Shown: in pieces, positions 1-62,510 of the stretch | Layout of the letters: every line of letters starts with the position of its first letter | Numbering within the stretch: position 1 is the first letter of the stretch | Source: Patagioenas fasciata | Taxonomy: Eukaryota > Chordata > Aves > Columbiformes > Columbidae | DNA length: 64,000 bases | Direction of reading: 5' to 3' | Assembly (NCBI RefSeq): GCF_037038585.1 | Contig: NC_092525.1 | Coordinates: 23,766,867 to 23,830,866 of the forward strand | Position numbers and translations under genes: made by a program | Notes under the pieces: generated by a model | Seen by the model: only the letters and a program-made list of their open reading frames with translations | What the model was told of the DNA's origin: nothing | The model's database searches: none

Positions 1-1054
1 CCGTTGTAAAGTTATCCTTTTGAATCCTTCATGTAAAGTGTTTTTTAAGGAAACACTGCCTTTTCTTCACAACAACATTCAGAGTTTTGGTATTTTTGGT
101 TGTTCTCCGTGAGGGAAAGAGGGAGAAAGAAAACAAGCCTCCCAGAGATAAAATGCTGGCAGTTTTGGTACTTTTGGAAGGAAAGCATAGTTACAAAAAG
201 GAAGGAAATAATGTAGCGAATCTGCAGATAGAAGGGAAAAATAGAGAGTGCTGACACAGTTTGCACTGTGCCCACTCCCACAGCACTTGAATTACACATC
301 TTCTTCACATGGAAACATACTGTCATACACAACTGTCAGGAAAGTGGACACTTAGAAACCTGTAGTTTAATTTTGTAGGAATCAGTAACACAGAAGCCTT
401 TCATTACCCCTCCTAGTATTAGACAGAATGTATTTTAAGGCATAATTTAACAACCATTTCTTCCTAAAGCAATTGAAAGTGTAATGAGCCAAGATGTCAG
501 ACACAGAAAACTCAACAATAGCTATTCTGACAGAGGTGAAAGCTATTATATGTATAGTGCAGTATCTGCCTTCAAACAGGGGTGTCTTGTCTTAAAAAAA
601 AAAAAAAAAAAACCAAACAAAAAAAACCCCAGAAAAGTAACTGCAGACCCACATTCTAAAAAAGCAAATGTTGCCAAGACAAGGAATGTTCATTAGAGTC
701 CAGTTCCCACTAGAGCTACTCAACAGGAGGACATACAACGTGATTACGCTAAACCGCCCTGATTGACTGTTCCAGAGTGTGCCCCGGGAGGGGGGCAGAA
801 CCGTGGGAGGCCAAACTGTGCAGTTCCCTAGTGCAAACTGCCTCAGAGGAAAAGCCTGTAGTCAACAAGCCTTTACACCTATTGTTAGGCTTCACTGAGA
901 GGTGTAGTAGTCAGGTGCCACCTAACAATTTCAGGACACTCCTGTGAAAGTAATGGTCCTGTGTGGATTCTAATGCACATCCCCCGTGAACAGTGTCCTG
1001 CACACATACACCTGCCAGGCTACCGGCTTTCCCTCTTGCACGATGGCAGCTGGC
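1..1054 (-). other. SEC22B: SEC22B 3' UTR and/or downstream flank
   Basis: This stretch lies downstream of the SEC22B stop codon, reading leftwards. I see no conserved coding frame in it. On the minus strand no AATAAA is present. The only polyadenylation-like hexamer I found is ATTAAA, the complement of 366-371, which would give a 3' UTR of about 0.7 kb. The mammalian SEC22B 3' UTR is longer than this, so the true end may lie left of the window. A 19-nt A tract sits at 594-612. The 70- to 95-codon open frames here look like chance. Confidence 0.5.
594..612 (+). repeat. poly-A tract (19 A), followed by A/C-rich sequence
   Basis: Nineteen consecutive A residues are followed by an A/C-rich tail of the kind common in avian noncoding DNA. 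On the SEC22B strand this is a poly-T tract in the presumed 3' UTR. It could be the tail of a decayed retroposon, but no element body is recognisable beside it. Confidence 0.9.
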
Positions 1055-1209
1055 TCACAGCCACCAGAATCTCACGTAGACGATCAACATGATAAAAAAC
1101 ACAGCTACGGCTGCAAGTTTGGCGTAAGTAGAGCGCATGTTCAGGTATTTTGCATCCTGACGGTATTTCTTGGACAAACTGGACAAGTTGTTGGCCTTGG
1201 AATCAAGAG
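1055..1209 (-). CDS. SEC22B: SEC22B coding exon 5 (residues 165-215): second half of SNARE motif and membrane anchor
   Basis: The last coding exon starts after a taacag acceptor with [10 protein letters not shown] and finishes the coiled-coil SNARE motif. It then encodes a 20-residue hydrophobic C-terminal anchor beginning [10 protein letters not shown] and ending RFWWL. The TGA stop is the complement of 1055-1057. The anchor would be inserted post-translationally, with the N terminus in the cytosol. Confidence 0.97.
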
Positions 1210-4200
1210 CTGTTAAAGGCAAAGGGGAGAGAAGTTAATCAAGGTTAACCCAGCCAGACGTTCTCCAAATGTTACATTAACTGTGCAAGTCTTTCCGGAG
1301 CAGCTGGAAGCACAGCAGTTTCACACGGCAGTACGCCCTGTGCCTTTCTGCAGTGCCCTAGTGCTTGTCTTGCTGGGGTGAGAGCTGCCCAAGCTGACGA
1401 GATGCTGGTCTCGCCTAAAAGCACCACTACCTGCCAGGTGCTTCAGGAGGCAACTGATCCAACTGAAACACCAACCACGTCCATTGTTTTTCTCAGGAGG
1501 CTCAGGGATTCACAAGCCTTTCCCTCCGGTGTGCTCTACCCACCCAACTGATGGAGAGGACAAGGAACCATATGCCAAATATCAGCCGTTCCCTGTACCT
1601 GAAAGCGCTTCTCCTCGCTGTAAGACTTCCTCAATGTTGGCCACCATAATCCTCTGCACATCTTGTAGCTCTGTGTTGATGGAGCCCAGGTTCCTCCTCG
1701 CCCGGCTATCAATGTAGAGCTTCTTGGTTTTCTGGATGTAGGTATCTGGAACAAGAGGGGGCAATCAGAGGGAACCTCACCTCACACAGAGCAGCCAGGC
1801 TGACAAAGGAGTGGGAGCACTGCTGAGACAGCCAGCAGGCTGCACATAAATATTCACTGGAGCGAGGCCAAGAGAAATATGAAGGAAGCAGGAAATACGA
1901 ATCGAAGGACATTTACCATTTCCTTACCACTTCTCTTGTTCTATTCTCCTGCTCAAAACACCCATTTCTCTAGTGCCAAAAAGAGGCTGAACTGTCAACT
2001 CCATAAGCAAAGCTAGAGAGGATCCTGTGGTTGCTGCTCCCTCCCCAGCAAGATGTTTCCTAACTAGGCACAAGGAGAAAGATCTCACCAAATTCAATGA
2101 AGGAATAGGGCCTGGAGACTGTTGGCACCTTCTTGCCATGCTGCTCATCAAACTCTGAATGTAAGTCTTCCAGATATGCAAAGGCCAGTTTCTTGGGGAA
2201 TGTAGCTTCACAGAGGACCAGATAACACACTCCTTTCTCAATGATGTAGCTAGAAGAACAGCAGACAGAGCATTGATTAATCAATTTTGCACCCATCTTA
2301 TCACACATCACCCTACATACCTTTATTCCTAGGAGGCAATGAGAACTGGGTACAGGGAATTCCAGTCTGCCATGTCTGGCTGAGGTACAAACCTTTCTAC
2401 AAAGTAATGGCTTAGTTTTCTTTACCCAAAATAAATGTTCTTGTAGCCTCGGACCCTATACCTGTGCCAACAGCCCTAAACTTTGATTTAACTGGAACAA
2501 AGGTTGGCCTGTGAATATCATTAGTTTAACAAAACACCAGTAACAAAAGAGTTGTAATTTTGGAATTTGCCATGGGTAAGTATGATTGCACTACCAGCTC
2601 TTCGGCTGCCATGTCAGGAGTTCCAAAACGTATGTTGAAACAGGAGACGCTCTTGCTTTGTGATGCTGTTTGGTTTGTTCTGCAGCTGAAGGTGCAGAGA
2701 GGTCCCTGTTCTCCCCCTCCCACCACCCCATCCCCATTGCATCTAATTTATGTTTCCTCACAGAGGCTTAGCGCTGACCTTGTTTCAGTGTGAGCTCCAG
2801 TGCCCCTTTCAGCACTGAGAACAGGGGCCTTTCATTATAACTCAGTTTAAAAGCCTATTGAAATAAGGAATAAGACAGAACCAATCTTGAGCTTATTTAG
2901 GCTTCACTTCAATTGCCTCCTGCTGCACTTTCCAAACTACATTTTCCTCCTCATTTGGCCAATAGGAAAACAAAGGCAACAATATATCCACCAAAACCAA
3001 GGGAGTGGAGACGGTAGATAGTCCTGCATACATTTTTGAATGTTTATCTATATTTTTCAGGGTGGAATTTGAATGCTGCTTTCATGTTGCTTTCCTTTGA
3101 CATTCTGCATAATGCCATTATGTAGCAGTCTAGTTAGCATAAAGATTAACAGTGCATTAAAGAATTGACCCAGTCTCAAGGGCACTGTAATTAAATAGGT
3201 AGCTTAAAATTTGCTTAATAGCCACATGAGGCTTACAAAATTACTTTCCCTTCACACTGTTTTTCCAGATATCTCAACAGGTCTAAGCCATTTGAATTAA
3301 CCAGCCTCAACTTATTTTCTGGGCTCTGGAGTATCCATCTCTCCTGCCTCTACATGGCCTGCATGCAAATCCCACCAGCCTTCAAATAACAACTGATCCA
3401 CCCCAACCAGAAGCAAGAAACTCCAGTTACTATAATCCATTCCATGAGTGGATCCCCAGAAGCTCATGCTGTTATTCTTTTGTACGTCCCTCAGCTTGGA
3501 CTGCACTAGTGTGTAAGATTAATCCTACAGCAATAAATCACGCCTCTGTTCTTCCCTTACTCTTGGAGACCTGCTGACAACTTGGAGCTTCTACAAATCA
3601 TCACCCATAGCTTGATTTAGCCACTGCCATGATCAGCAATATTTGAAAAAGTCTTTTGAAATAAGTAAAACTCATGTCAGACAGGAATTCTGGCAGTATT
3701 CCCCGAGAGCCAGAGCAGCGCACTCAAGATGAGAGCAGCCCAAGGAACATCCCCATCAGTACAGCTCTGTCGTCTTGGGCCAGCTGGTCCTGCTTGGAGC
3801 TCTCCAGCTGTATTTCCCACCTGCTTTTCTCCTGATGTGACATTAGACATGTTGGATTTAAAGCTGATCTGTCAGCACCAATGAGAGCAAGCACAACTCA
3901 TTCTGTCCCAGATAGAGATGATTTTGTCAACCTCAGTTCAACAGCAGCACAGAGTTCCTGCACAGTGGGGCTTCTCAGTTTTACACTCCACACTGACTGC
4001 TTGGCAGCACACGAGGGGCAGACCAGACATTGCCATTTGTCACTGCTAACTTCTGCACTCCAGATTTCCACGCACTGAGTGTAGCCAGCAGGTTTCTTAT
4101 AATTATCTTGCATAATTTTGAGAGAGCAGAGCTTTATCCTATTAACAGTGGCAAAGGTCAAAGGTTGTTTTCAACATGACAGGTAACAGCCAATTCAGCC

Positions 4201-7110
4201 ATTCACCAGCCAAAGGTCAGCCACTCACTGTGAGCAATGCAGGCTCCATCAGTGCTTCTGTACCTGCACAGCCACGTGCACTGAGTGCTGCCACTGAAAG
4301 GGTGACACAACTTTAAGTTTAAACATCACATTTGACAGAAATCACTTCAGCAGTTGCAGTTTAAGCTTCACACTTCAGCAAGACTAGACTCATCTCTGAA
4401 CTGATCAAGCTAAAAGCATTCAACACCACTCAGCAAGTTCAGCAATATCCTTAGCCATGCTTGTAACTCTCACACCACAAAACGCTCCGTCCTGGTTTGT
4501 GCTGCCCCTCAGCAGTCAGAGCTCTGATGTGGCAGAAAAAACAGATGTGCTGCATTAACAAACAGCACGGCCATCAGTCAGCATTATTTTAGACTAAATC
4601 TCAAACTCTCCCATTGCCTCCTCTTCCTGTACTGTTATCACAGTACTTTTCTAATCTGAAAGCGTTCTTTTTATATAGGTCCTGCCTTCATGTCCCACCT
4701 TAAAAGAGGCAGAGGTAGCACTTGAGTGCTGTGCAGGAGCAGCTGTCAATTCCTGTGGAACTTGTCTAGGGACTAACTCAACACAGAAGGAGAAACACTC
4801 CTTCCCCCGGCTATCTGTCCATCAGGTAACCTGCCTGTTTCTCCAAGACAGCTGTCAAAACATGAGCCTACCCAAGTCCTCCCACCTTGTCAGAACCAGT
4901 GACATTACAGCCACCATTAAGAGGCTTCAATCTCCTGGGCCCTGTAAGTGGCACAACTGCCCCAGACATTGCTGTGCTTGTGCTGTGAAAGCAACACAAG
5001 CAGGGATTTACAAGGATCTACACAGACTCTAACCCAAGGCTTCACTGCCAGTACCGTTACCCCACTGTAGTGCTACACAAACCTTTAAAAGCAGAGATTT
5101 AAAATTCTATAAAGTTTTAACTTCCAGAAAGATAATGATGCAGAGCACCACTTTGCAGTTAACCCTAGCACCAACACCCAAACAGGAGATAGCGATGGCC
5201 AGACTACTTTAATCAGAGCCATCCTCTGACCGCTATATATCCCTATCAAAAGCAAACAGAAGCCAAGAGGGGGAAAAAAAAAAAAAAAGATTAAAACAAC
5301 TCGTCACTGTTATGATACATAAGCCAACCACAAGAAAAGTTGCCCTCAAAACATCATGGCTTTTGCCAAAGACAGCCCTTCCAAAAAAACCCTGTTCATG
5401 TCTTTGCTTTTCACTGAATCTCTGGAAAAGGACTGGGCAGGAGAGTTGCTAAAGGGCTCTTGTTTTAGAAGGAGAGACCTCAAGCAATCCTTGCCCTGCA
5501 TCCAAGGCCATCTCCGACTCACACAGCCAGAAACCCACGCCCGGTCACCAGTGCTGGGGAATCAGAAGGGACCCCACTGCTGGCAGTGCAGCACTAGGGC
5601 CAAGCCTGTGAAAACTTGGCACATCCCTGGCAAAACTGCACAACTCTGCCTTGGTGATCTCGCATGGAAGCTGATCTCAGAAACCTCTAACACAGTTATT
5701 TCTGCCAATAGCAAAATCCTGACTCTTGGCAAGATCTTAGGCTTGATTAAATTCTCAGGCATTACTCTGCTAGGAAATCACATGTCATGTAAAGAAGCAT
5801 TTCCTTTTCTCAAACATAAGCTTACGCTCCTACCTTTCACTGACTGTCAGTTCTTCCTCCCTTGACTTGCCTTTCCAGTTCCCTTACTATTGGTTAGGGA
5901 GTTAGGGTGTCTGACCTGCACCCTCTGTGAGTTTTCATTATTTTATGTTCAAGTTCCTTTGTTAATGTGCTACTGGAAAAAACTAAAAGTGCTTTTAAGT
6001 TGAGAGTTTCCAAATAGTTTAGGAAGCGAGTTAAACACATATTTGGCAACAATAAGACTGAATCTACAAGATGAGAGAAAGCAGTTTGTCAGGTACTGAG
6101 GAAATAATAAAATAAAAAGAAAATGAGAGATGTTCCATGTGCTTATAATACACAAAGCTAGTGCACGAAAAAGTACATGCTCACGGAACACAGAGAGAGA
6201 AAAATCTTGTGCCAGACGAGCTCAGTGGTACTGCCAGAATGTTTTTACTAAGCACATCTCTTTTTAAAAAACACAAAACTCAGGAAGCACTAACGGTATC
6301 TTAGAGGGTGCAAACTAACGGGAAAACCTTACAGGGAAAAGAACCTACACTGTCTTCAGCAAAATCAGAACTATGAACCTCGCTGGAAAAGAAGTGTCAG
6401 GCACCAGTGCCAAGAAGTAACAACGCACACGCTCTTCCCTTCAAGCAGCTGTTACACGTCTGCAGCAGGGCTGACAGATGAATAACTCACCCTCTCTCAG
6501 GCAGTCCAGTTTCTAACTAACCCTCACCCCAACCCAAAAGCACCTTCGCTTATTTCCACAGCCCGTTCCCGCATCACCCCTCCAGATACTCACTGGAAAG
6601 CCATGGCTCCTGCCTCCAGCGTACACCTGGTGGGGGACTGCTCGTTCAGCTTGCGGAACAGCTGCTTTGCTTGGCTCTGGTACTGCTGCAGATCGCGGCC
6701 TGACTGAGAAGGGAGAACAGGCTATTGGGCGAGGCTGCTGCCAGAGAAACACCCCTTGCGGTCAGGTAGGGGGGCTCGGGGTGGGGGCGGGCAGGCAGGG
6801 GGGTTCCGGGGAGGCCGGGGCTCAGGTCGAGGAGGAGTTGCACAGAGGCGTCTCCACACCCGCCACCACCGGGCGGGCAAAGCTTGAGTAGGAGCCGCCT
6901 GACCTATGAGGAGGGAGTTTGTGTGGAGAGAGTTTGTGAGGAAGGGGTGTGAGGGTCCGGCTGGGCCGCCCCCCACGGACACACTGGGCCGGGCCCCCCC
7001 CCGCCTGCGCGCCCCCCGAGCGCGCGCGGCCCCACCTGCTCGTCCTCCTGCATGGAGGCGGCGAGCGGCAGCCCGTCCGCCACACGGGCGATCATGGTGA
7101 GCAGCACCAT
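1055..7110 (-). CDS. SEC22B: SEC22B, ER-Golgi R-SNARE with longin domain; complete 5-exon coding region
   Basis: SEC22B is a tail-anchored vesicle R-SNARE. It acts in ER-to-Golgi and Golgi-to-ER fusion with syntaxin-5 and syntaxin-18 class partners, and at ER contacts with phagosome and plasma membrane. The CDS joins 7036-7110, 6594-6703, 2089-2249, 1599-1745 and 1055-1209. These total 648 nt, or 215 residues plus stop, the usual family length. The longin domain covers about residues 1-120. The SNARE motif covers about 134-194, with the zero-layer arginine at R159 inside the motif LQRGEAL. A single transmembrane anchor spans 196-215 and ends RFWWL. The chosen ATG (complement of 7108-7110) has purine at -3 and G at +4, and its peptide begins [10 protein letters not shown] as in the family. 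All introns are GT-AG. There is no frameshift or internal stop, and the introns argue against a retrocopy. SEC22A and SEC22C lack this sequence. The gene shares a CpG-island promoter with the divergent PACS2. Confidence 0.98.
1599..1745 (-). CDS. SEC22B: SEC22B coding exon 4 (residues 116-164): first half of SNARE motif
   Basis: The exon contains the linker [17 protein letters not shown] and the first half of the SNARE helix. The zero-layer arginine R159 in LQRGEAL marks the protein as an R-SNARE. The exon ends in phase 1 within A165, before a gtacag donor. The linker has tyrosine at 118 where I recall phenylalanine in mammals, a conservative change. Confidence 0.97.
2089..2249 (-). CDS. SEC22B: SEC22B coding exon 3 (part of residue 62, residues 63-115, part of 116)
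   Basis: This 161-nt exon completes the longin fold. It begins [10 protein letters not shown] and runs through [17 protein letters not shown] to PYSFIEF, ending on the first base of D116 before a gtgaga donor. It is almost identical to the mammalian protein, which fits the strong constraint on the longin surface used for COPII capture and for folding back onto the SNARE motif. Confidence 0.97.
2250..6593 (-). other. SEC22B: SEC22B intron 2 (4.3 kb)
   Basis: This is the largest SEC22B intron. Read on the plus strand it is A- and C-rich, the complement of the T/G-rich composition seen in the PACS2 introns. A 15-nt A tract lies at 5274-5288. The longest open frame is antisense to SEC22B (5356-5865, 169 codons) and resembles no protein I know. 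I see no embedded gene or recognisable transposon. Confidence 0.85.
5274..5288 (+). repeat. poly-A tract (15 A)
   Basis: Fifteen A residues follow a short G run in SEC22B intron 2. On the SEC22B strand this is poly-T. No element body is recognisable beside it. Confidence 0.85.
6594..6703 (-). CDS. SEC22B: SEC22B coding exon 2 (residues 26-61 and part of 62)
   Basis: The exon opens in phase 0 after a ttctcag acceptor with [10 protein letters not shown] and closes on CA, the first two bases of H62, before a gtgagt donor. It encodes the middle of the longin domain, including the basic segment [10 protein letters not shown]. Relative to the human protein as remembered, one threonine near the end is replaced by alanine (GAMAF versus GAMTF). 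Confidence 0.97.
6769..6820 (+). other. G-run cluster with G-quadruplex potential
   Basis: Seven runs of three to six G residues, with one- to six-base loops, are packed into about 50 bp on the plus strand. The runs are at 6769-6774, 6778-6781, 6783-6787, 6789-6791, 6798-6803, 6808-6811 and 6817-6820. This fits the standard G4 pattern several times over. It lies in SEC22B intron 1, on the strand that serves as template for SEC22B transcription. Confidence 0.7.
7036..7110 (-). CDS. SEC22B: SEC22B coding exon 1 (residues 1-25)
   Basis: This exon encodes the start of the longin domain, from [10 protein letters not shown] to the acidic EDEQ. It ends in phase 0 before a gtgggg donor. Its 75 nt lie inside the CpG island. 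The following intron (6704-7035) is only 332 bp, G/C-rich and G4-prone. Confidence 0.97.
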
Positions 7111-7178
7111 CTCCGCGCTCCACTGCGGCCCGTCAGCCGCCTGGCCCCGTCAGCCGCCCGCCCCTGCCACGGAGCTGG

Positions 7179-7185
7179 CCGGAAG
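7179..7185 (+). promoter_or_regulatory. ETS-family-like site (CCGGAAG)
   Basis: A CCGGAAG core lies about 70 bp upstream of the SEC22B start codon. A second core, CTTCCGG in the opposite orientation, lies at 7231-7237. Such GABPA/ELK sites are typical of CpG-island housekeeping promoters. Assignment is by motif only. Confidence 0.45.
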
Positions 7186-7252
7186 CTGCCACCGGAACAT
7201 CCGGCCCAACAGCCTCCAGCAGTACGGGCGCTTCCGGCCGCGAGGCAATAAA

Positions 7253-7264
7253 CCGCCCGGGCGG
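7253..7264. promoter_or_regulatory. 12-bp perfect GC palindrome
   Basis: CCGCCCGGGCGG is its own reverse complement. It sits between the two genes, 143 bp upstream of the SEC22B ATG. It contains overlapping GC-box-like half sites in both directions. Its function is unknown. Confidence 0.5.
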
Positions 7265-7342
7265 CAACACGACCCATCACTGAGGGGCCGGAGCGGCGGG
7301 GAAGGAGCAGCAGAAACAGGCGCGGCTGCGTCCCCTTCCTGG

Positions 7343-7454
7343 CCACGCCCCCTCAACATGACCACACCCCTCGACATAACCACGCCCCCCGCACTGTAGC
7401 ACCGCCCACAATAAAACCGCACCCCTCAAACTTTAGCCCCTCCCAATCCCCTGG
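7343..7454. repeat. degenerate ~17-20 bp tandem array of CACCC/GC-box units
   Basis: Six imperfect units follow one another at 7343, 7362, 7380, 7400, 7417 and 7437. Each starts with a C-rich box such as CCACGCCCC, CCACACCCC or CCGCACCCC and ends with an A/T-containing spacer such as TCAACATGA, TCGACATAA or TCAAACTTTAG. The C-rich boxes match KLF/SP1 recognition. The array sits at the midpoint of the divergent promoter, so it may serve both genes. Confidence 0.65.
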
Positions 7455-7525
7455 CCCCGCCCCGCCGCGCCCCCCCTGCCCCCCCCCCCCGCCACACGTG
7501 ATCCCCCCCTGCCGGGGCGGGGCGG
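7455..7525. promoter_or_regulatory. GC boxes and CACGTG E-box upstream of PACS2
   Basis: SP1-type GC boxes lie at 7455-7466 (CCCCGCCCCGCC) and 7512-7525 (CCGGGGCGGGGCGG). A perfect CACGTG E-box lies at 7495-7500. They are 48-118 bp upstream of the PACS2 ATG, where the core promoter or 5' UTR would be. The E-box flanks (CA-CACGTG-AT) only partly match the TFEB/CLEAR consensus, so USF, MYC/MAX or TFE-family binding is possible. Confidence 0.55.
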
Positions 7526-7572
7526 CGGTGCAGGCGGCGGCGACCCGGTGGGCGCGCGCCAGGCCGGCAGCT

Positions 7573-60281
<52,709 letters not shown>

Positions 60282-61154
60282 GTAATGTCACTGATGTAAC
60301 GCTGACTTTTCCGAGTGAGCATCAGGTTGAAAGCGAAGTGCTTTTCTCGTCAGTCTTAAAATCACTCAACTTATGAACACCTTGAGAGCCTTATGGTAGC
60401 TTGCACCCAGTGATGTGTGTGCTGAATATGCAGAAGTATGCTTCCTTTAAGTGCAGTGATTTCTTTGAGGGTCTGAAAAGCTTGGGCAAGTGGCAACTGT
60501 GCAGGATCGGGGATGGACAGCTTGTATCTGCTTAGGTTATGGAGATCTCTTACCATAGAGACCTTAGGTCTGCAGCATTTTCCCCCAGGGTAACATCCAT
60601 GACACCTGACTTCTTTTACATGGGTATTGAGAGAACTGAAGCCCTTTTCTTTTGGAGGGTAAATAGCAGAGCTTTTCACAGGAGACAAAATCCTTGTTGA
60701 TTGGCAGTTGCAGGACTCCCCAGGACTCATACTGGGGAGGTCTGACATTCACCAGGTTTTATTTCAGCTTCTCTTAAGGGATGAGCAGCCTGTAGGAGGG
60801 AGAACTGAGATCTGAAAACAAGATTCAGAAGGAGGTACAGCCTCATGTGGCTGTGGTCCAGGAAGAAGAGTAACTGTCACTAAATGGTAGAGATCTGTTG
60901 TTTCTGAAGCACAGAGGAGAATAATAGACTTCAGGAGACTCCAGCTCACACCCCAGTAATTTCTGAGAGCAGGACAAACACTCAGCTTGTGTGACTAGCA
61001 ATCCCCTATGAGGCACGGATGATGTTAGTTGTTAATTACTACCCATCTCATGTTACATCTGATCTTTCATTTTTGGTCCATTAACATCCCTTATTGGTGC
61101 CCCCTTTGTGTAAGAACTGAGATAGATTAAAGGTGTAGGTAGAGTCACTTTTTT

Positions 61155-61197
61155 CATAGGATCACTGAATCATTTTGATTGTAAAAGACCTTTTTTT
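61155..61197 (-). mobile_element. CR1-like LINE 3' end, reverse orientation
   Basis: The plus strand reads CATAGGATCACTGAATCATT, then a diverged block, then GTAAAAGACCTTT. This is the reverse complement of the CR1 3' terminus, where an octamer-like tail (ATTCTATG) adjoins the AAGGTCTTTTCCAACC block. Only this short terminal piece is recognisable. Confidence 0.55.
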
Positions 61198-62498
61198 GCT
61201 CTTTTTGGAAATGCTCATTGTATGTTGTTTTTTTCATTCTGGTGCCTGCTCTACATTATTTTGCAGAAATGATTCAGTAGAATTTAACCCATTCTTCGTG
61301 CTCTCCTAGGGAAAGTATTTCCAGACTGACTAGTCTGCTAAAAAGAGTGCACTCTCTTCATGTGTTTATGAACTCCTGTAATGTTAACCTGATCAAGGTG
61401 AAGTTTGGAGAGCAACAGGGTACACAAAGCTCTTAGCTTCAATCTTTTATTTTGTTTTTGGAGTTCAGACTCCCCTAGTGCAGCGTGAACCCGGCTGCCT
61501 CGCCCTTTCTCCACACCCTTCAGTTGCTGGGTTCTGTGCTGGCCTCTGCTGCCTTCTCCATTTTGTTGCAGTTCATTTTTGTCATTAACACATATTTAGT
61601 CAGGTTGAGTTTCTAATGTGCCCAGAAAGATCAATTTGGTGTTTTGTTGAAAAACATCTTAAATGTACTTCAGCAACATGCCCTTGGCCCCCCCGGCAGT
61701 GTGCGTGACCACTTACCAAGCTGGTCTGATCCATTTGGATTGGAGACCCTTTGGACTTGGCAGTGCCATACCTCAAGCTGTTGACAGGTTTCCATCAGAC
61801 TGAAACCCTGCAGAAGGTCACTTGGAAGAGAGATTGCTGAGAGTTTTATTCAGACTCATGGCATAGCCTGTAGACTCTTAGTACATCTGTTGTGTCCACT
61901 TTAACATAACTTCTGCTTTCAGCTGAGCACCCCATCAGCAAACTGGAGAGTAAGTTAGAGGAACAAGCTCTCCCGTGGAATAACGGGCAGTTATGTCCCC
62001 ATGTGGCTTTTTCTAGAAATGCAGCTCTCTGTTGTTGGCAGCAGCTTAGGGAGGGTATTGTGAAAAACAACACAGAAATTGTGTTTCCATTACTGCTACC
62101 TAAATGAATGCATCACTTTGTAAGTATGATAATGTATTTATCTTTTTCTTTGGTTGCTTTCTCAAAAGGAAAAAGAGCTTTCATTTTGATTTTACCTTAA
62201 GGTATCCATTCCTTTTAGGTTTCCTCTCCCATCTCCTGTCTCTCTTTCCCCATGAACTGGTCTTTTGTGCCTTGTTTAACAGTTCCTGCAGGTCTGGGGT
62301 GCACAGTTTGTACTTTAGGTTAAATTCTGCTCGCTGCTTTGAAATGATGGCATCTGCTGGCAGAACGCATTGTTGACAGTGAGGCTCTGCCTTTGCACCT
62401 CACATATGGGTTCCCAGGATGTAGATTGAATGGGAATTAAGTGGTTGGTGAGAGAGTAGCTCTGAGCAGTAAAATACAGAGGAGATTGTTGTGTTTAC

Positions 62499-62510
62499 TT
62501 TTTTTTTTTT
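62499..62510 (+). repeat. poly-T tract (12 T)
   Basis: Simple T run in PACS2 intron 18. No element body is recognisable beside it. Confidence 0.8.

Noticed and set aside
5356-5865. 169-codon open frame antisense to SEC22B in its intron 2
   Set aside because: No recognisable family, no promoter or polyadenylation evidence, and ordinary intronic composition.
7498-7572. In-frame upstream extension of PACS2 exon 1 as a longer N terminus
   Set aside because: The frame is open but has no ATG before 7573. The ATG at 7573 has a strong context and gives the N-terminal length expected for PACS2.
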